A DNA stretch of 64,000 nt from Osedax fenrisi. Lineage: Eukaryota > Annelida > Polychaeta > Sabellida > Siboglinidae. Where the stretch lies: contig OZ025244.1 of the NCBI GenBank assembly GCA_964019155.1, positions 49,419,469 to 49,483,468 of the forward strand, read 5' to 3'. Under the pieces are notes generated by a model. The model had not been told where the DNA came from. It ran no database searches and worked only from the letters and a program-made list of their open reading frames with translations. Shown piece after piece: positions 11,649 through 24,690 of the stretch. How positions within the stretch are numbered: position 1 is the stretch's first letter; each line of letters starts with the position of its first letter. Position numbers and translations under genes: made by a program.

Positions 11649-11850
11649 CTACTATACATATATACGTGACTAACCTTATCTGGAAATGCCGTATCTCGTA
11701 TCTTGTATTATGATAGATAATATATATATAATTAGGTATAGGTGTTTATTAGTTGTGCCTTAAGTAGTAAGTGAGTCTCGTAAGTCATTTGTAATGGGCG
11801 TGGCTTAGTCACGCTATATATGTATAGTAGGCGTATTCAATATTACTACA
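11649..11850 (-). repeat. Proximal part of the split 3' LTR of gypsy A
   Basis: It continues the LTR interrupted at 976. Together the two parts give the 239-bp LTR once the CT duplication is counted once. It ends at 11850 next to the minus-strand polypurine tract (complement of TCCCTCTACT). Confidence 0.93.
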
Positions 11851-11989
11851 TCCCTCTACTAAGTATATAATATAAGCATTATAATATATAATAATAATAA
11901 TAAATTGACAATATAAGTATAACAATATAATAAATAACATTACGTATAAAATAATATTTCTACCATCCATTTGTGTGCTTAGTTTTAAA

Positions 11990-14900
11990 CTAAGCCTCTA
12001 TAAGGCGATCTGGAGGTTTTACATGCCTTCCTGATCTAGTAGTGTATGTAGATCCATTCGTGGGTATGAGCTGGCATCTATTCCTTCTCACATCTTGTTT
12101 CTCCGTTCTGAGATTATATGATCTTGTACTCTCGGGTGTTGTGTTGATAACGGTTGCCATTCTATCTAGGTCCCTAATGTATACATCTTCCTAGTCTTCT
12201 ATCTTTCGTAAGTTTTTAGTATACTTATTGTCTCTGTTTCTTTTGATTTCTAATTTCTTATTTTCGTTCTTGTCCCTAAATATACAGTGGTCTTCTTTAT
12301 TCATGTAATTATCTAATTTAAGATCAACTACTGTAGTTCGTAATTTTCTGTTCATCAGAAGTTCTGCTGGTGATCTTCCAAAGCTGAGTGGTGTACTTCT
12401 GTATGAGAGTAGTCCTAGGTAGGGATCTTCTTCTTTTTCTAGAATACCCTTTATCGTTTTTATAGCTCTTTCTGCTACTGAATTACCTTGTGGATGTTTA
12501 GGAGATGATTTAATCGCTTGGAATCCATATTTCTCTTAGAATTCTTTAAATTCTTGACTAATATATTGACTACCATTATCTGATACTAAGGTCTCAGGGA
12601 TACCATGTCTAGCGAAAATAGATTTTAAAGCATTTATTGTGTCTATTGATTTTTCGCTTCTTAGAAGCATCGTTTCAAAATATCTGGAATAGTAGTCGAC
12701 TACGATTATATATTTTCTACGTTCGTAGGTATATAAGTCTGTTCCCACTATTTCCCATGCATGTTTAGGTGTATGTATAATCTCTAAAGGTTCTCGGATT
12801 ATTGGCCCATATATTTGACATGTCGAGCAATTTCTAACCATTTTTTCGATGTCCTTATTAATTCCTATCCACCATACGCTATTTCTAGCTCTTGCCTGGC
12901 ATTTGTTAATACCTTGGTGTCCTCTGTGTATCTCCTTCATAACCTCTTGTATATGATTCTTAGGTATAATAAGTCTATTTTCGTACGTTAAACAATCTTT
13001 CATTATTGATATACTTTCTTGACGTTCATAATATCTTTTTAGTTTGTCGTCTTTAGAATCTCTCTTTTCCCATCCATCTTCTGTCTTCTTTTTTACTGAC
13101 TGTAATACTGGGTCTGCTTCTTGTAAGCGTCTCAATTCTTGTAATTTAATTGAACTCCCTGGTTTGAATGTGTTCTTTATTAATTCATTAACTTCTATTT
13201 CTAGTATATTTGAAATTTCTCGTTGTCCTGGATATCTTGAAAGTGCATCCGCTCCGATGTTTAATTTCCCTTGTATGTATTTCATATCTATGACATATCT
13301 CATGAGTCTTAATCTATACCTCTGTATTCTTATTGGTATTTTCTCGACTTCCTTCTTTCCAAATAAAGTTATCAATGGTTTATGATCTGTTTCTATGGTT
13401 ATATTTGCTCCGTTTACGTAATAGTTAAATTTTTCTAGTCCCCAAACGACTCCTAATGCTTCCTTTTCTATTACTGCATAGTTTTTCTCGGTTTCCGTAA
13501 GAGATCGGCTCGCCGCTGCTATCATTCGTCTATTTCCTTTCTCATCTATCTGTGAGAGAATAGCTCCTATACCTTGGTTTGATGCGTCCGTTGTGATTAT
13601 ACTCTTTTTATTTATATCGAAGAATGCTAATATCGTTGGTTTCTCAAAAAGTTCTTTCATTTTTCTAAAACTGTTTTCTTGTGCTTCTTCCCATATCCAT
13701 ACTATATTATTCTTCAGTAGTTCTCTAATAGGATGGCTTGTTTCTGCTATTTCTGCGCTGAATCTAGCATATTGATTTATCAGGCCTAGAAAGCTTCGCA
13801 CGCCTTTTACATTAGTTGGCCTCGGAAAATCTCTTAAACCTTGTATTTTCTCTCCTGCTTTGATACCATGTTTTCCTATCTTATAGCCTAAGAATTCTAC
13901 TTCATCTTTTCTAAATTTACATTTATCTTTATTTAGTGTCATTCCTGCCTCTTCTATGCGGTTGAGTACTTCATTTAAGTTCTCGTCATGTTCTTCTAGG
14001 TCTTTACCCATTATTAGTACGTCGTCCATATGTATCACGACTCCTTTACAATTGTGCAATATCTTGTCCATTTCTCTACAGAATATTTCTGGTGCAGATG
14101 TTAGCCCGAATGGTAACTTATTGTATACATATCGTCCCCACGGTGTTAGGAACGCAGTTAATGGTTTGGATTCTTCATCTAGTGGAATTTGCCAAAATCC
14201 TGCATTAGCATCGAGTTTGCTGAATATTTGTCCTTGTATCTTTGCCAGGCTTACTTCTATGTGGCCATTGGGTACAACTCACGCTTTACTGCCTCATTTA
14301 ACTTTGTCATATCACTGCATATTCTGATCTTTCCATGTGACTTCATAGCCACTACCATAGGGCAACACCATTCAGTTGGGTACATAGCTTCTTCTATCAC
14401 TCCTAACTTTATCATTTTATCAAGTTCTTCTTAAACTCGCGTTTGTAAATGTATTGGTACGGGTCTTGGTACGTAAATAGAATATGGTTTCGCTTCCTTC
14501 TTGATTTGGATTTTATATTTTCTCTTTAATTCCCCTAGTCCTTCAAATAATTCTTTATGTGGGTGAATTTCTCCTATTAGTTTTACCAGTCCTAATTTAA
14601 TAGACATGTTTCTCGATAATAAACCAATGTGTTGGTTTTTTAATACGTAGATATTTTCTCTTATTGTACTTTCTTTGTACGTCATTTCGGCCGTAAACAT
14701 TCCAACTATCTCTAATGACACCATTCCTGGTCCTCTCAGTTCTATGTTACTTTTTATAAGTTCGGGTAACTTTCTATTATAAGGGAGAATAGTTGCGCTT
14801 GCACCTGTGTCTATTTTAAACTCACATGTTTGGTTAAATCCTGGCGCTTTGACTTTTATTAATTTTGTCCACGATTTAATATCTGGAACCTTTATTTCTC

Positions 14901-15766
14901 CTAGGAACTTATAATTTCCTGTCGGCTTCTTAGTATCTATACTTGTTTTAACTTCGTAATTCTCATAAGTTTTTGTATGTGCTCGTTCACTTGGTTTTCT
15001 GCATAGCTTTGCCCAATGTCCCTCTTTGTTGCATTTATGGCATTTCGACTTATATGCTGGACAGTTTCTAAATTCATGCGTCCTTCCGCATTTACCACAA
15101 ATTCTTTCGCTCTGCTGGTTTCTTGTATTCGTAATCTTTATTCTTGAATTCTTTCTTGTATTCTTTCTTCTTGTAATCAGTCTTCACGTATTCTATAGTC
15201 GGTTTTCTAGTAATTTCTTCATTCTGCTGTCGTGATATCTGTTTCATCTTGCATGATTCGACTATTTGTTCTGCCGTAAATTCTTTGCTGCAAGATTCTT
15301 GTAAAAACCTCTGTCTGAGTGTTTCGTCATTCATACCGATTATTATTTTTTCTCTAATAAGGGACTCCTTCGTGTCTTTAAAGGCACATGATTTTGCTAA
15401 TATCTTTATACAACTGTAATAACTTTCAATATTTTCATCTATTAGTTGTTGTCTTTTAAAAAAGCAATACCTTTCATAAGTAGTATTCACTTTAGGTATG
15501 AAATGGCTATCGAATTTTTCCATTATAGTTTCTATTTTTAGTTCACTTTCTTTATTGTCTTTGTCATATTTTTTTTCAATATAAAATGAATTATAGATGT
15601 CTACTGCATCTTCTCCTATCGCATATAGGAAGTTAGCTATTTGGACTTTACTTGACTTTTTCTCTAATTCATTTGCACATGCATAAATCTCATAATTTTG
15701 TTTCCACCTTTTCCATTCTGTGGGTCCTTTGCTTACGTCTAAAGCATTAGATATTCTATCTAACAT
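11990..15766 (-). pseudogene. Gag-pol of gypsy A, inactivated
   Basis: A near-identical relative of the intact gag-pol at 36819-40595, read from 15766 down to a stop at 11990-11992. Surviving open pieces are gag residues 1-220 (15766-15092), the protease-to-RT spacer (14724-14431), and a long piece from RT through RNase H into integrase (14071-12536). The lesions seen by comparison are a one-base insertion near 15107, which shifts frame just before the zinc knuckles; a stop near 14435 (GTTTAA for GTAAAA); a one-base deletion near 14263 in RT; a stop at 12536-12538 (CAA to TAA) in integrase; and a further stop near 12195. Because all lesions are absent from element B, they are post-insertion decay. 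Confidence 0.93.
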
Positions 15767-16300
15767 TGTATTAAATCTATATATATAATTTTATATAATT
15801 TTATAGATTTATATAATTTTATATAATTTTAAAGATTTATATAATTTTATATAAATATTGATATAAATAAATCCAATATAAATCTAATATAACTTCAATG
15901 TTTCTAGAATATATATAAATCAGCAATTAAAATCAGCAATTAAAATAAATCATTCGTTTTCTATAGAATTTATAATTCTTTTGTTTGAAAATTAACGAAT
16001 TAAATTTATCGACATTTTATTTTTTTTTTTTTTTTAATTGGATTTTTTTTTTTTTTTTTTTTTAATTTTCTCTAATTTGGTAATTTTCCATATGATTATA
16101 ATATGTACGCGATATATAATAAATAATATTTTTACATGCACTATATATATTTATATAACTAATATATATATTTTCAACGTGTAATAAAGTATAATATGTA
16201 CTTTTTATATGTATAACGATTTTAGGTACGGTTAACTAAATAGTAAAATATTATATACAACAATAATATATTAATTAGTATAACTTGACCGCTGTCACCA
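15767..16300 (-). other. Leader of gypsy A with primer-binding site and poly-T/A tract
   Basis: Directly inside the 5' LTR (minus strand) is the primer-binding site, TGGTGACAGCGGTCAAG (complement of 16284-16300). A homopolymer-rich tract lies at 16018-16065. The same leader occurs in element B, where the A tracts are longer. Confidence 0.8.
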
Positions 16301-16539
16301 TGTAGTATTTATGATATTGAATATGAGTTAATATAGCCTACTATACATATATACGTGACTAACCTTATCTGGAAGTGCCGTATCTCGTATCTTGTATTAT
16401 GATAGATAATATATATATAATTAGGTATAGGTGTTTATTAGTTGTGCCTTAAGTAGTAAGTGAGTCTCGTAAGTCATTTGTAATGGGCGTGGCTTAGTCA
16501 CGCTATATATGTATAGTAGGCGTATTCAATATTACTACA
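16301..16539 (-). repeat. 5' LTR of gypsy A
   Basis: A 239-bp LTR beginning TGTAGT and ending ACTACA on either strand. Its two ends form long imperfect inverted repeats of about 50-60 bp around GCCTACTATACATATATA. It is followed by the GGTGG target duplication at 16540-16544. Confidence 0.95.
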
Positions 16540-16650
16540 GGTGGGATTGTGTCGATTATGCATAACATTTTTATGAAGCTTAGCCTTCTGTAGGTATGTC
16601 TATTAGTCATATTATAGTGGATTGTGGGGATTCGACTATAGTAAAGTTTA
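16540..16650 (-). pseudogene. Remainder of the old gypsy pol split by element A
   Basis: Joining this segment to 1-937 across the GGTGG duplication restores a continuous minus-strand stretch just upstream of the RT domain, where gypsy proteins have a proline- and basic-rich linker. The frame is broken. The outer limit is approximate. Confidence 0.5.
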
Positions 16651-16689
16651 TATAATTGAAAAAAAATAGTAATTAGTAAAACATTAAAA

Positions 16690-16724
<35 letters not shown>

Positions 16725-16839
16725 CTAACATTAATCAATATAATGATACCGCATTGAAACTCATCAAATAAACTGGATTTCAGGTATCAAATTCTATATA
16801 ATTTAAATAATATTAATAAATATATTAATTAATTAATGA

Positions 16840-18085
16840 TACCACATCTAAACCATAGTAACATTATATGGGGAAATAACTATAATTGTAATATTAATGA
16901 TGTATATATAATTCAAAAAATTTTATTAGAATAATATTTAATAAACCAAAACTTAAAAATACGGATAATCTTTTTATACAAGCAAATATATTAAAATTAA
17001 CTGACTTAATTAAATATCAAACATGTAATTGTATGCATAATATATACCATAACAATGTTAGTCCAAACTCTAGATTATTAAATAAGAAAATCATACAATA
17101 CAATATATGATCGAAACATGAACTATACACTCATTTTACCTCTACAAATAAATGCTTATATACACTATACATTAAAGGCCCTATTATATGTAATGAACTT
17201 AATGATGAGCTAAATGAAATTAAACTACACAATAAGTTTAAAATAAATTAAAAAACTATTTCATCTTAAACTAGTATATTTAATATATGTTATCTATATT
17301 TTTTCAGTATTAATGGTCTAGTATATATCCATTATAGGGTGTATATGACCTTTTATCTACATCTCTTCAGTAGTATTGGTAATTTATTATCATAATTCTT
17401 TTAGTTTGTATACAGTAGATAAACATATTTATTATAAATTGTACACAATAACATACTTTAATGTACATTGCTTTTTATTTCAAAGTCTTTTAGTTCTTAA
17501 TCTGCTTAGTTTCTTATTCTTTTAGTTTTTATTCTTTTATTTTTATTTTTATTTTAGAACATACTAATTTTTAATTACGTCACAATTTATTCTCTTATAT
17601 TACTATTATATATGAATTTTTATCCCCATTTCTTCAGTATTATTGTTTATTTATTTTGTTCATTATTATTTTAGTTTTTATGTAAAACATATTTATTTAA
17701 AAAATTGTTAACTTTTAATTATCAAGTCTTTTAGTTCTTAATCTGCATCGTTTCTTATTTTATTAGTTTTTATTCCTATAGTTTTATTTTTATTTTAGAA
17801 CATACATTCAATTATCAATATACTTTATTTAATTTATTTATCCTTTTTTGATTAATTGTTTTAAATAATTGAAATTGTGTAATCTTTTAATCTTTATATG
17901 ATGATTTTTTAAACAGTTCAAATTGTATTGGAGTATTATTGTAAACAGGAAGTGAAAACTTATTATTGTATTTATGAACAGTCGGGTTCATGGATTGATA
18001 ACTAGAAAATCCGCCAAGGCTTCTTTATCTTACCTCGGGTTTATCCGAATCTTAATCATTACTATACCATACCATATATGTATTA
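16840..18085 (+). pseudogene. LINE fragment: ORF2 C-terminus and 3' UTR
   Basis: The plus strand reads in broken frames as IWGNNYNCNINDVYIIQK and then LKLTDLIKYQTCN, matching the post-RT C-terminal region of the LINE at 45.5-49.1 kb (IWGNTYKSNINIIMLLQK). Several stops and frameshifts follow. The downstream AT-rich 3' UTR holds a phrase duplicated at about 17480 and 17720 (CAAAGTCTTTTAGTTCTTAA and CAAGTCTTTTAGTTCTTAA) and ends near 18050-18085 with an ATACCATACCAT tail. It is 5'-truncated. Confidence 0.6.
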
Positions 18086-18887
18086 TATAGTTAATGATAG
18101 TTTGAGTAAAATATATGTAGATATGAGTAATATAGGTATATCTATAAAAAATAATTAGTAGATAGTTAATTATGATAATAAATATTATATACAATTACAT
18201 AGTGATATAAAATGAACAAAATAAAACATGCGGAGTATATGAATGACTGGCAAAGATCTATAAAAGTACAAGTAATATTATTTAGCTATATTTTTGGGAC
18301 AGCCATTTTGTTAAATTTATATGTGTAGAGATTAGGAACAAATTATGTCTTTATTTTTAATGTTCCTAAAAACTATTTATACAATTAAGATATTTTTTTT
18401 GTTATATAAAAAAGAAAGAATATGCATATATATTACATAAGAGTAAATATATATATATATATATATATATTAAGTAATAGTAATAAAATAATATTGATTT
18501 ATTAAATACAAATCTATTGTCATACAATAAAAATGTAGCCCTCAATTATTTATAGATTAGTATATATTATAAATAACTTGAGTAAAATAAGTAAATATAG
18601 TAGAAGTATATGTCTTTAATATATGAACTTGAATAATGAATAATGAATAAAACAATCTTTTGGTTTTATTATTTTTAAGCTGATAATATAAATATAACAT
18701 ATCAGGTTTTACCAGAATACCTCAAAACTGAAACATTTATTTATAGATATATTTAGGATTATATTACCTGATAAACTACACCATAACCCCCCATCTGCTA
18801 TCTGATTATATATGCATTAATTCATTACTACACTCTACCATATATATTTTACATAATCTAAATATATTAAATACTATTACAATTAAT
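18086..18887. other. AT-rich spacer, nothing recognised
   Basis: No gene, repeat or inverted structure beyond TA runs (near 18447-18470) was noted. Confidence 0.5.
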
Positions 18888-18888
18888 T

Positions 18889-19067
18889 ATAGATACAACG
18901 CAAGCTCCATATAATACTTTTCATGAAAATACTACGAATAATGGATGTTAGTATATATATATAAATTAAAATTACAAATATATATATAAGTAATTATAAT
19001 TATAAAGATGACGATAAAACGACAATGATATATGTGCGTACATCGGAAGGAATTATATCACATGAAA
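18889..19067 (+). other. Possible pair of small exons
   Basis: An acceptor-like AATTATAG is followed by TTQAPYNTFHENTTNNG, a possible GT-starting intron of about 50 bp, and then DDDKTTMIYVRTSEGIISH ending at a TAG. Both peptides are normally complex. The intron is short and the donor weak, so this may be chance. Confidence 0.25.
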
Positions 19068-19076
19068 GTTAGTAAG

Positions 19077-19219
<143 letters not shown>

Positions 19220-20036
19220 TGTATTTAGTGATGCCTATGTATTTGCATAGTGTACGACATAATTTTTACGTCGTATATAAAAGTATTATTAAAATCATTA
19301 ATAATATTATTACTATATTATTTATTATAGTTATTATTAAATTTACTATTATTATTCCAATAATAATATTGTATTATTATCATTATTATCATCACTAACT
19401 AACAACTAAATACACAAACATTTGAACAGATGGATCTAAGATGTTTAAAACTATAAGTACATACACTGCTCCTAGAATACTTGTACTATTTGCGTATTCA
19501 GTTAATTTCGTATTGATTATATCAATGTCGTTATATATGATTTATAATCCTATACTAGTATAAAAGATAGTTACGAATCACGGTTATTGCAATAAATGCA
19601 TATTTGAACACAATTAACGAAATAATAACCCTATACAATTATTTGTAATAAATACTTATAATAATATAATTAAATGTGAACTTACTTTAAAATAATATTA
19701 CTTTTATATCAATATTTATATCATATATTATTACGATATATAATATAAAATGTATTAACGTATGGTTATATTTGTTATTACCATTACCGCTATGTTATTA
19801 AATGATATCCATAAATAATTAATAACATAGTTATAACTTTATTTTCTATATATTTATATTATATTTATAATCAACAAATCTTTACATTTATATATATATA
19901 TATTATTTGAATTAAATAGTTCATTTAAACACCAAAGTAGTAAATAAGAGTCTCGGTAGTTTATAAAATATAAATACAAATGCCTATGAATTAATTACAT
20001 TCTAGATATGTGGTCAAGATAGATACGTGGTTAAGA
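19220..20036. other. AT-rich spacer, nothing recognised
   Basis: No coding or repeat features were seen apart from mirrored TTATTA words after the microsatellite. Confidence 0.5.
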
Positions 20037-21027
20037 GGATTCGCGGAACTTGTAATGTCTCGAAATATCTCCAAATAATTTATTTATTTTTATTTAAAAT
20101 AGTATTATTTAATATATATTAAAATAAATTTCAAAAGCATATACTAATTTATAAATAATATAATTTGATAGTTTATTACATACTTATATGTTTAAAAAAA
20201 TGGCGTAAATAATAGTAAAATACTCATATTTTAAACGTATAATATGATATATATATATATGTTAATATTGTTAAATAATATTAAATGTACTAGTATATAT
20301 GATCTATTATGTAATGTGATGACATATAGTAACACATGTTGTTAATATATATATATATAATTAATGAATTGATATTAATGAATACATTGCATTAATTGTA
20401 AAATACGCATGGACGAAATTGGATATAGCGTCATTTATTGTGTCAAAAAAAAGGAAATAAATATATCTTATTATGTGTAATTATTGGTTATATAATATAA
20501 TGATAATAAGAATAATGTTATGGAAATATTAATATAGTATATTATAATACTAGAAATATAATCAAAGATATAAATAATAAACTTATATAACCTAAAATGT
20601 AAAATAAAAAGTAGTAAAACTTTAATCTCGATTTACTCAGAATATTGATTTTAATTTATAAATAATTATTTATTTCAGCACTCTAAATAATATTTCTAAA
20701 TTGATGACAATTTCACAGTATCTTTATTATTATATATATATAATATTTGTTACAAATAGTATAACATATACAAAATTAAAACAATTAAAAAAATGTATTT
20801 TAATTTAGCATCATAGTTTGTCACCAAATATTTCTGATTTTCGGTGAACCATTTTATTTTAAAATAAATAAATTTTATAAACATTATATTGATTAACACT
20901 ATTCAATATACAGAATATAAATTGGATTATTAATCGATGTGCTGATAGTTTTTTAAATGCAACAAAAAACATATAACGCCTATCTCAATACATTGTAATT
21001 TCAAGTACCGCGAATCCCCTTCAGGGT
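20037..21027. mobile_element. Possible TIR element of about 1 kb
   Basis: The left end near 20037 reads GAGGATTCGCGGAACTTG and the right end near 21027 reads, on the complement, GGGGATTCGCGGTACTTG. CATT and ACAA-type extensions are also shared. The interior is AT-rich with no ORF. The target duplication is unclear (TTAA on the left, TTCA on the right). Confidence 0.45.
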
Positions 21028-21360
21028 TAGATAAACCTCTTGGTTAGTTAACTGGTTACCGCGGTATTGATTCACTGGGTAATCGAAGTAGGTCGGTGGT
21101 ACCGGATGTTTATAGAGATTAGTGTTGTCACGTGATCTTATTAAGTAACTATTAGGGTGTATCTATATGGTTAGTATGGTATGAACATACGATCATAACT
21201 CGAGTTAAATGTGATATTCGGCATATTGAGTATAGAGTGTTTTCTAAACGAAGGAAATATTATATAATGATGGTATACGTATAAGGGATACGTAGTACAT
21301 ACGGACTAGATTGTAATAAACTATTGTACCCAAACATACACAGTGTACGTCGTACTCAAA
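21028..21360. other. G+C-richer island, unassigned
   Basis: The stretch is clearly less AT-rich than its neighbours, with words such as TGGTTACCGCGGTATTG and GTCGGTGGTACCGGATG. It has no long frame on either strand. It resembles the composition of the decayed gypsy pol at 1-937 and may be another old retroelement fragment. Confidence 0.35.
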
Positions 21361-22183
21361 AAAATATAATATTCACGGGTGTTCAAGTCAGATTTGTTTA
21401 CAAAAATTAAAATATGTTACTGATTATTTCTATTTATGATACTGATTTTATACACATATACATAATTATAATATATATATAATAATATATCATATATATA
21501 TATATATCCTTATGTATATATTTTTTAATTTTATTTCATTACCAAAATAGTAATAATGTATAAATGTTATAAAAGTATAACAATTAATTATATATACATA
21601 AGAATATATAAAAACTCTACAATAAAATGAAGCTTCAACGAAAATTTATAAAAATATATTTTATATATTATTGTACAATAAAACGATATCTTGAGTAAAA
21701 TTTATTTTATCAATGTAGACTTTACTGAAGGTTTGTAAAGATGTACGAATCCAAATATAAATCATTTAATCGTAGTTTTCTTCGGCACATCATAACATGG
21801 TTTTAAAGATAATAAATACTTATAAATTTCTACAAATGTAGATAGATTACTGGGTTACAATAGTATATAGTATATATTCATATATTAGAGTGTTATCAAA
21901 GCCATAATATATATGAATGAATATATAAGAGTATAAATGAAAAAAATATAAATATAAAAAATTCAAATTGAAAACAATAACAATGCGTTGCTCATGCGCA
22001 TAGAGCGTATTTTAAATTGCGGTATTATAATTTGTGTAAATAAAAATAATTGTTAAAACATTATTAAAACAGCTTCGTCAATATAACTTATAAAATGATG
22101 TAACTTAAGTATTATACTTATATTAATATATACTTTAAGATTTCAAATGTTTAATTTGTATTATTCTTATATTAATATATACT

Positions 22184-22242
<59 letters not shown>

Positions 22243-22405
22243 TGATATATTGATATATTGAGATTTTAGATGTTTAATTTGTATTAATTAACAACGCTCA
22301 CCTTACTATCCTGCATCGTTATGTTATTTCAATAGTATCATAATGTTGTATGTAAGTATACTTATAAACATGTAAGTATGCAAATAGGGATCGCTGAGCA
22401 CTAAT

Positions 22406-22458
<53 letters not shown>

Positions 22459-23981
22459 TCTATGTATCCTAGTTATTTATGTCACATACTATTAAATACG
22501 CATGCGATTTCAGGTAAATATAGATGTGCCTATATTATTGCAAAACTGGTGAAAAATCATTTATGATATTTATTTAAATTATGTATGTACAAATTATTGT
22601 ATTATATAAATATATAATTATAAAAATAATATTAGTTTAAACATTCATTACCATGGCGTTAAAACATATATTTATTAAAATAAATAAACACTGTAAACAT
22701 ATAATATTACAATATTTACATATTTAAAATGTATATATTTAAATTTATTCAATTTTAAATTATTTATATAATTGTTTACATCACCAATTTGTTATTATAA
22801 TAATTTATAGATTTCAACATGTTATTAACATATTGCGTTACAGTGATATGTATACAAGTATGTATATGCGAGAAGATAAAAGTTGTAAGTGTTATAACTA
22901 CGTTAGTGTTATATAAATAATGAATTAACATATTTATAATATAGTTAACATATATATATCAAATATTTTCTAAAATACTTCGTAATATGTGTGTATATAT
23001 TTACTAAATCTGATGTGTGTAACTCCATAGGTATAACTACATAATACCTATATTGTAACATCACTGAATTGAATTATATTTAGATATATTGAGAACACAT
23101 TTATTTTCTATATGTTAAAATATTGCAAAGAAGGATTAACGATATATTTATAGTGATTATTTAACTTTATAGATATTTATTTTATATAAATATATATATA
23201 TATATGTATATATATATTTATATATATAATGTTAATTTATATTAAATATATAAATAAATTAAATATTTGTTGTAATTTAAAACAATGTATTAAATATAAT
23301 TATGATTCTATAATAAATGTTAATATCTATCAAATATAATTATTTTATATTAATTATGTTATTAAAGAGTAAATGAATATAAAAAAAATAAATTATATAT
23401 AATACTATAGAATAATTACTTAATATATAAATATATATATCTCCTTAAACTTTTATAAATACTATTATTCAAATAAAAAACTATTATGAATATAGGCTTA
23501 AACTACTATTATAACCTACTACGAAACATAATTATGGTGTTACATTAAATATGATATAACATATAATATAACACGTGATATTTCATAATATAACATACTA
23601 CGATAACCTACATATATAATAAAGTTTATTATTTTAAAATATTGTTGTCATAAAATACAACATTTGATGAAGTTTATTATGCGTAAATATTGACTTATGT
23701 TAATATAATTATTTTCTTAATATAATAAGTTTATACTTTATTATTTAAATCCATTCATATTCAAAACAAGCTAAGTTTTACAATTTAAGTTTGCATATTA
23801 AATATTAATTAAAATAAATTTATATTATGTATAAATATGTGAATAATAATACATACTTACTATATTATGTATAATGATAATTATTTATAATTAATTAATT
23901 CAGTATAATAATGTGAATAAGATGATTAACGTTAATTTATATTGCTTTACAATATTTATTTTTGGAAATAATTGTTTATCA
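21361..23981. other. Long AT-rich stretch with TA microsatellites
   Basis: No gene was recognised on either strand. TA tracts lie at about 22189-22238 and 22410-22455. The segments around 22120 and 22250 repeat the phrase AGATTT(C/T)A(A/G)ATGTTTAA, so a short duplication flanks the first TA tract. Confidence 0.5.
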
Positions 23982-24037
23982 AACAATTGTACTATAAGAA
24001 CTATTTAATATTAAATAGTTCTTATAGTACAATTGTT
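23982..24037. repeat. Perfect 56-bp palindrome without spacer
   Basis: The left half, from AACAATTGTACTATAAG to ACTATTTAAT, is followed immediately by its exact reverse complement. There is no mismatch and no loop, so it can extrude as a cruciform. Confidence 0.98.
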
Positions 24038-24215
24038 ATAATTATAAGATATATTATACATCGGATTATTATTTATTTAGTAATAATTTATGTCAAGTTT
24101 ATTTTAACATTTATATTACATTAATGGTAGATAACAATAGTAGAAATAAAAGTTATTACCTTGGTTTCATGAATTAACTATTTTATGACTAATAAATCGT
24201 AAATTAACATAACAT
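24038..24215. other. AT-rich spacer before a SINE
   Basis: Nothing recognised. Confidence 0.4.
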
Positions 24216-24503
24216 ATTTTATTTTATTTTGTGGAGTCCTTTCATCCCATCCAGGAACTTAGATGAAGTTTTCACTTATAACCATATATGGCTCTAATTT
24301 CCCTTCGAAGCCGCTCTCATGTTAAGGGATCCATGGTTTTAACGAGAGCCGATCATTTATTTATACACAATTAAGTAAGATCACTTCTAAATAATATTTT
24401 AATACCCATTTTATAAACTTAAGTAATGGTCCGGACGAGGGTCGAACCCGTTTCCTACTGCTTGTGTGTCTGACGCCTTAGCCACTGAGCTACACAGGCA
24501 GTT
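24216..24503 (-). mobile_element. tRNA-derived SINE, copy 1
   Basis: On the minus strand the head has a good A box (TAGCTCAGTGGCTAAGG) and B box (GGTTCGACCC), the layout of a tRNA promoter. A body follows with AACCATGGATCCCTTAAC, AGAGCGGCTTCGAAGGG and AGTTCCTGGATGGGATG, and then an AAAATAAAATAAAAT tail. The same body recurs at 30250-30520 and 61484-61782. The element would be transcribed by RNA polymerase III and mobilised by a LINE. Confidence 0.88.
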
Positions 24504-24558
24504 GGTAATACATTTAGTATTCAAACACATACCAATGATGCTACGCATCCGCCAATAT

Positions 24559-24590
<32 letters not shown>

Positions 24591-24623
24591 CTATATATAT
24601 ATATTTCTCTAAACATACTTTAA

Positions 24624-24690
24624 TTAGGTGGTGCGCGGCGGGCTCGTACGCCGAGGCCGCAGGCCGATCCGTCCCACCTCGATGTTAACG
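24624..24690 (-). mobile_element. Helitron-like 3' end
   Basis: On the minus strand this G+C-rich patch forms a hairpin with the stem CGGCG...CGCCG. About ten bases later it ends in CACCACCTAA followed by T. A 3' hairpin closely followed by CTRR at an A-T junction is the Helitron terminus signature. The 5' end, and any Rep-helicase, were not found; the AT-rich DNA to its right may be the body of a non-autonomous copy. Confidence 0.4.

Larger units (their letters stand above)
938..16539 (-). mobile_element. Gypsy element A (minus strand), interrupted by TIR element E1
   Basis: A Ty3/gypsy LTR retrotransposon read on the minus strand. Its 5' LTR is 16301-16539, its leader 15767-16300, and its dead gag-pol 11990-15766. 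Its 3' LTR is split into 938-976 and 11649-11850. The target duplication GGTGG is present at 933-937 and at 16540-16544, proving that both edges belong to one insertion although they lie 15.6 kb apart. The extra length is the 10.7 kb element E1 sitting in the 3' LTR. With E1 removed, the element is about 4.9 kb, the same as element B, to which it is nearly identical. It is non-autonomous because of frameshifts and stops in gag-pol. Confidence 0.93.

Noticed and set aside
24420..24503. Functional tRNA gene (minus strand)
   Set aside because: The A and B boxes are good, but the sequence continues into a shared SINE body with a tail; the same applies at 61690-61782.
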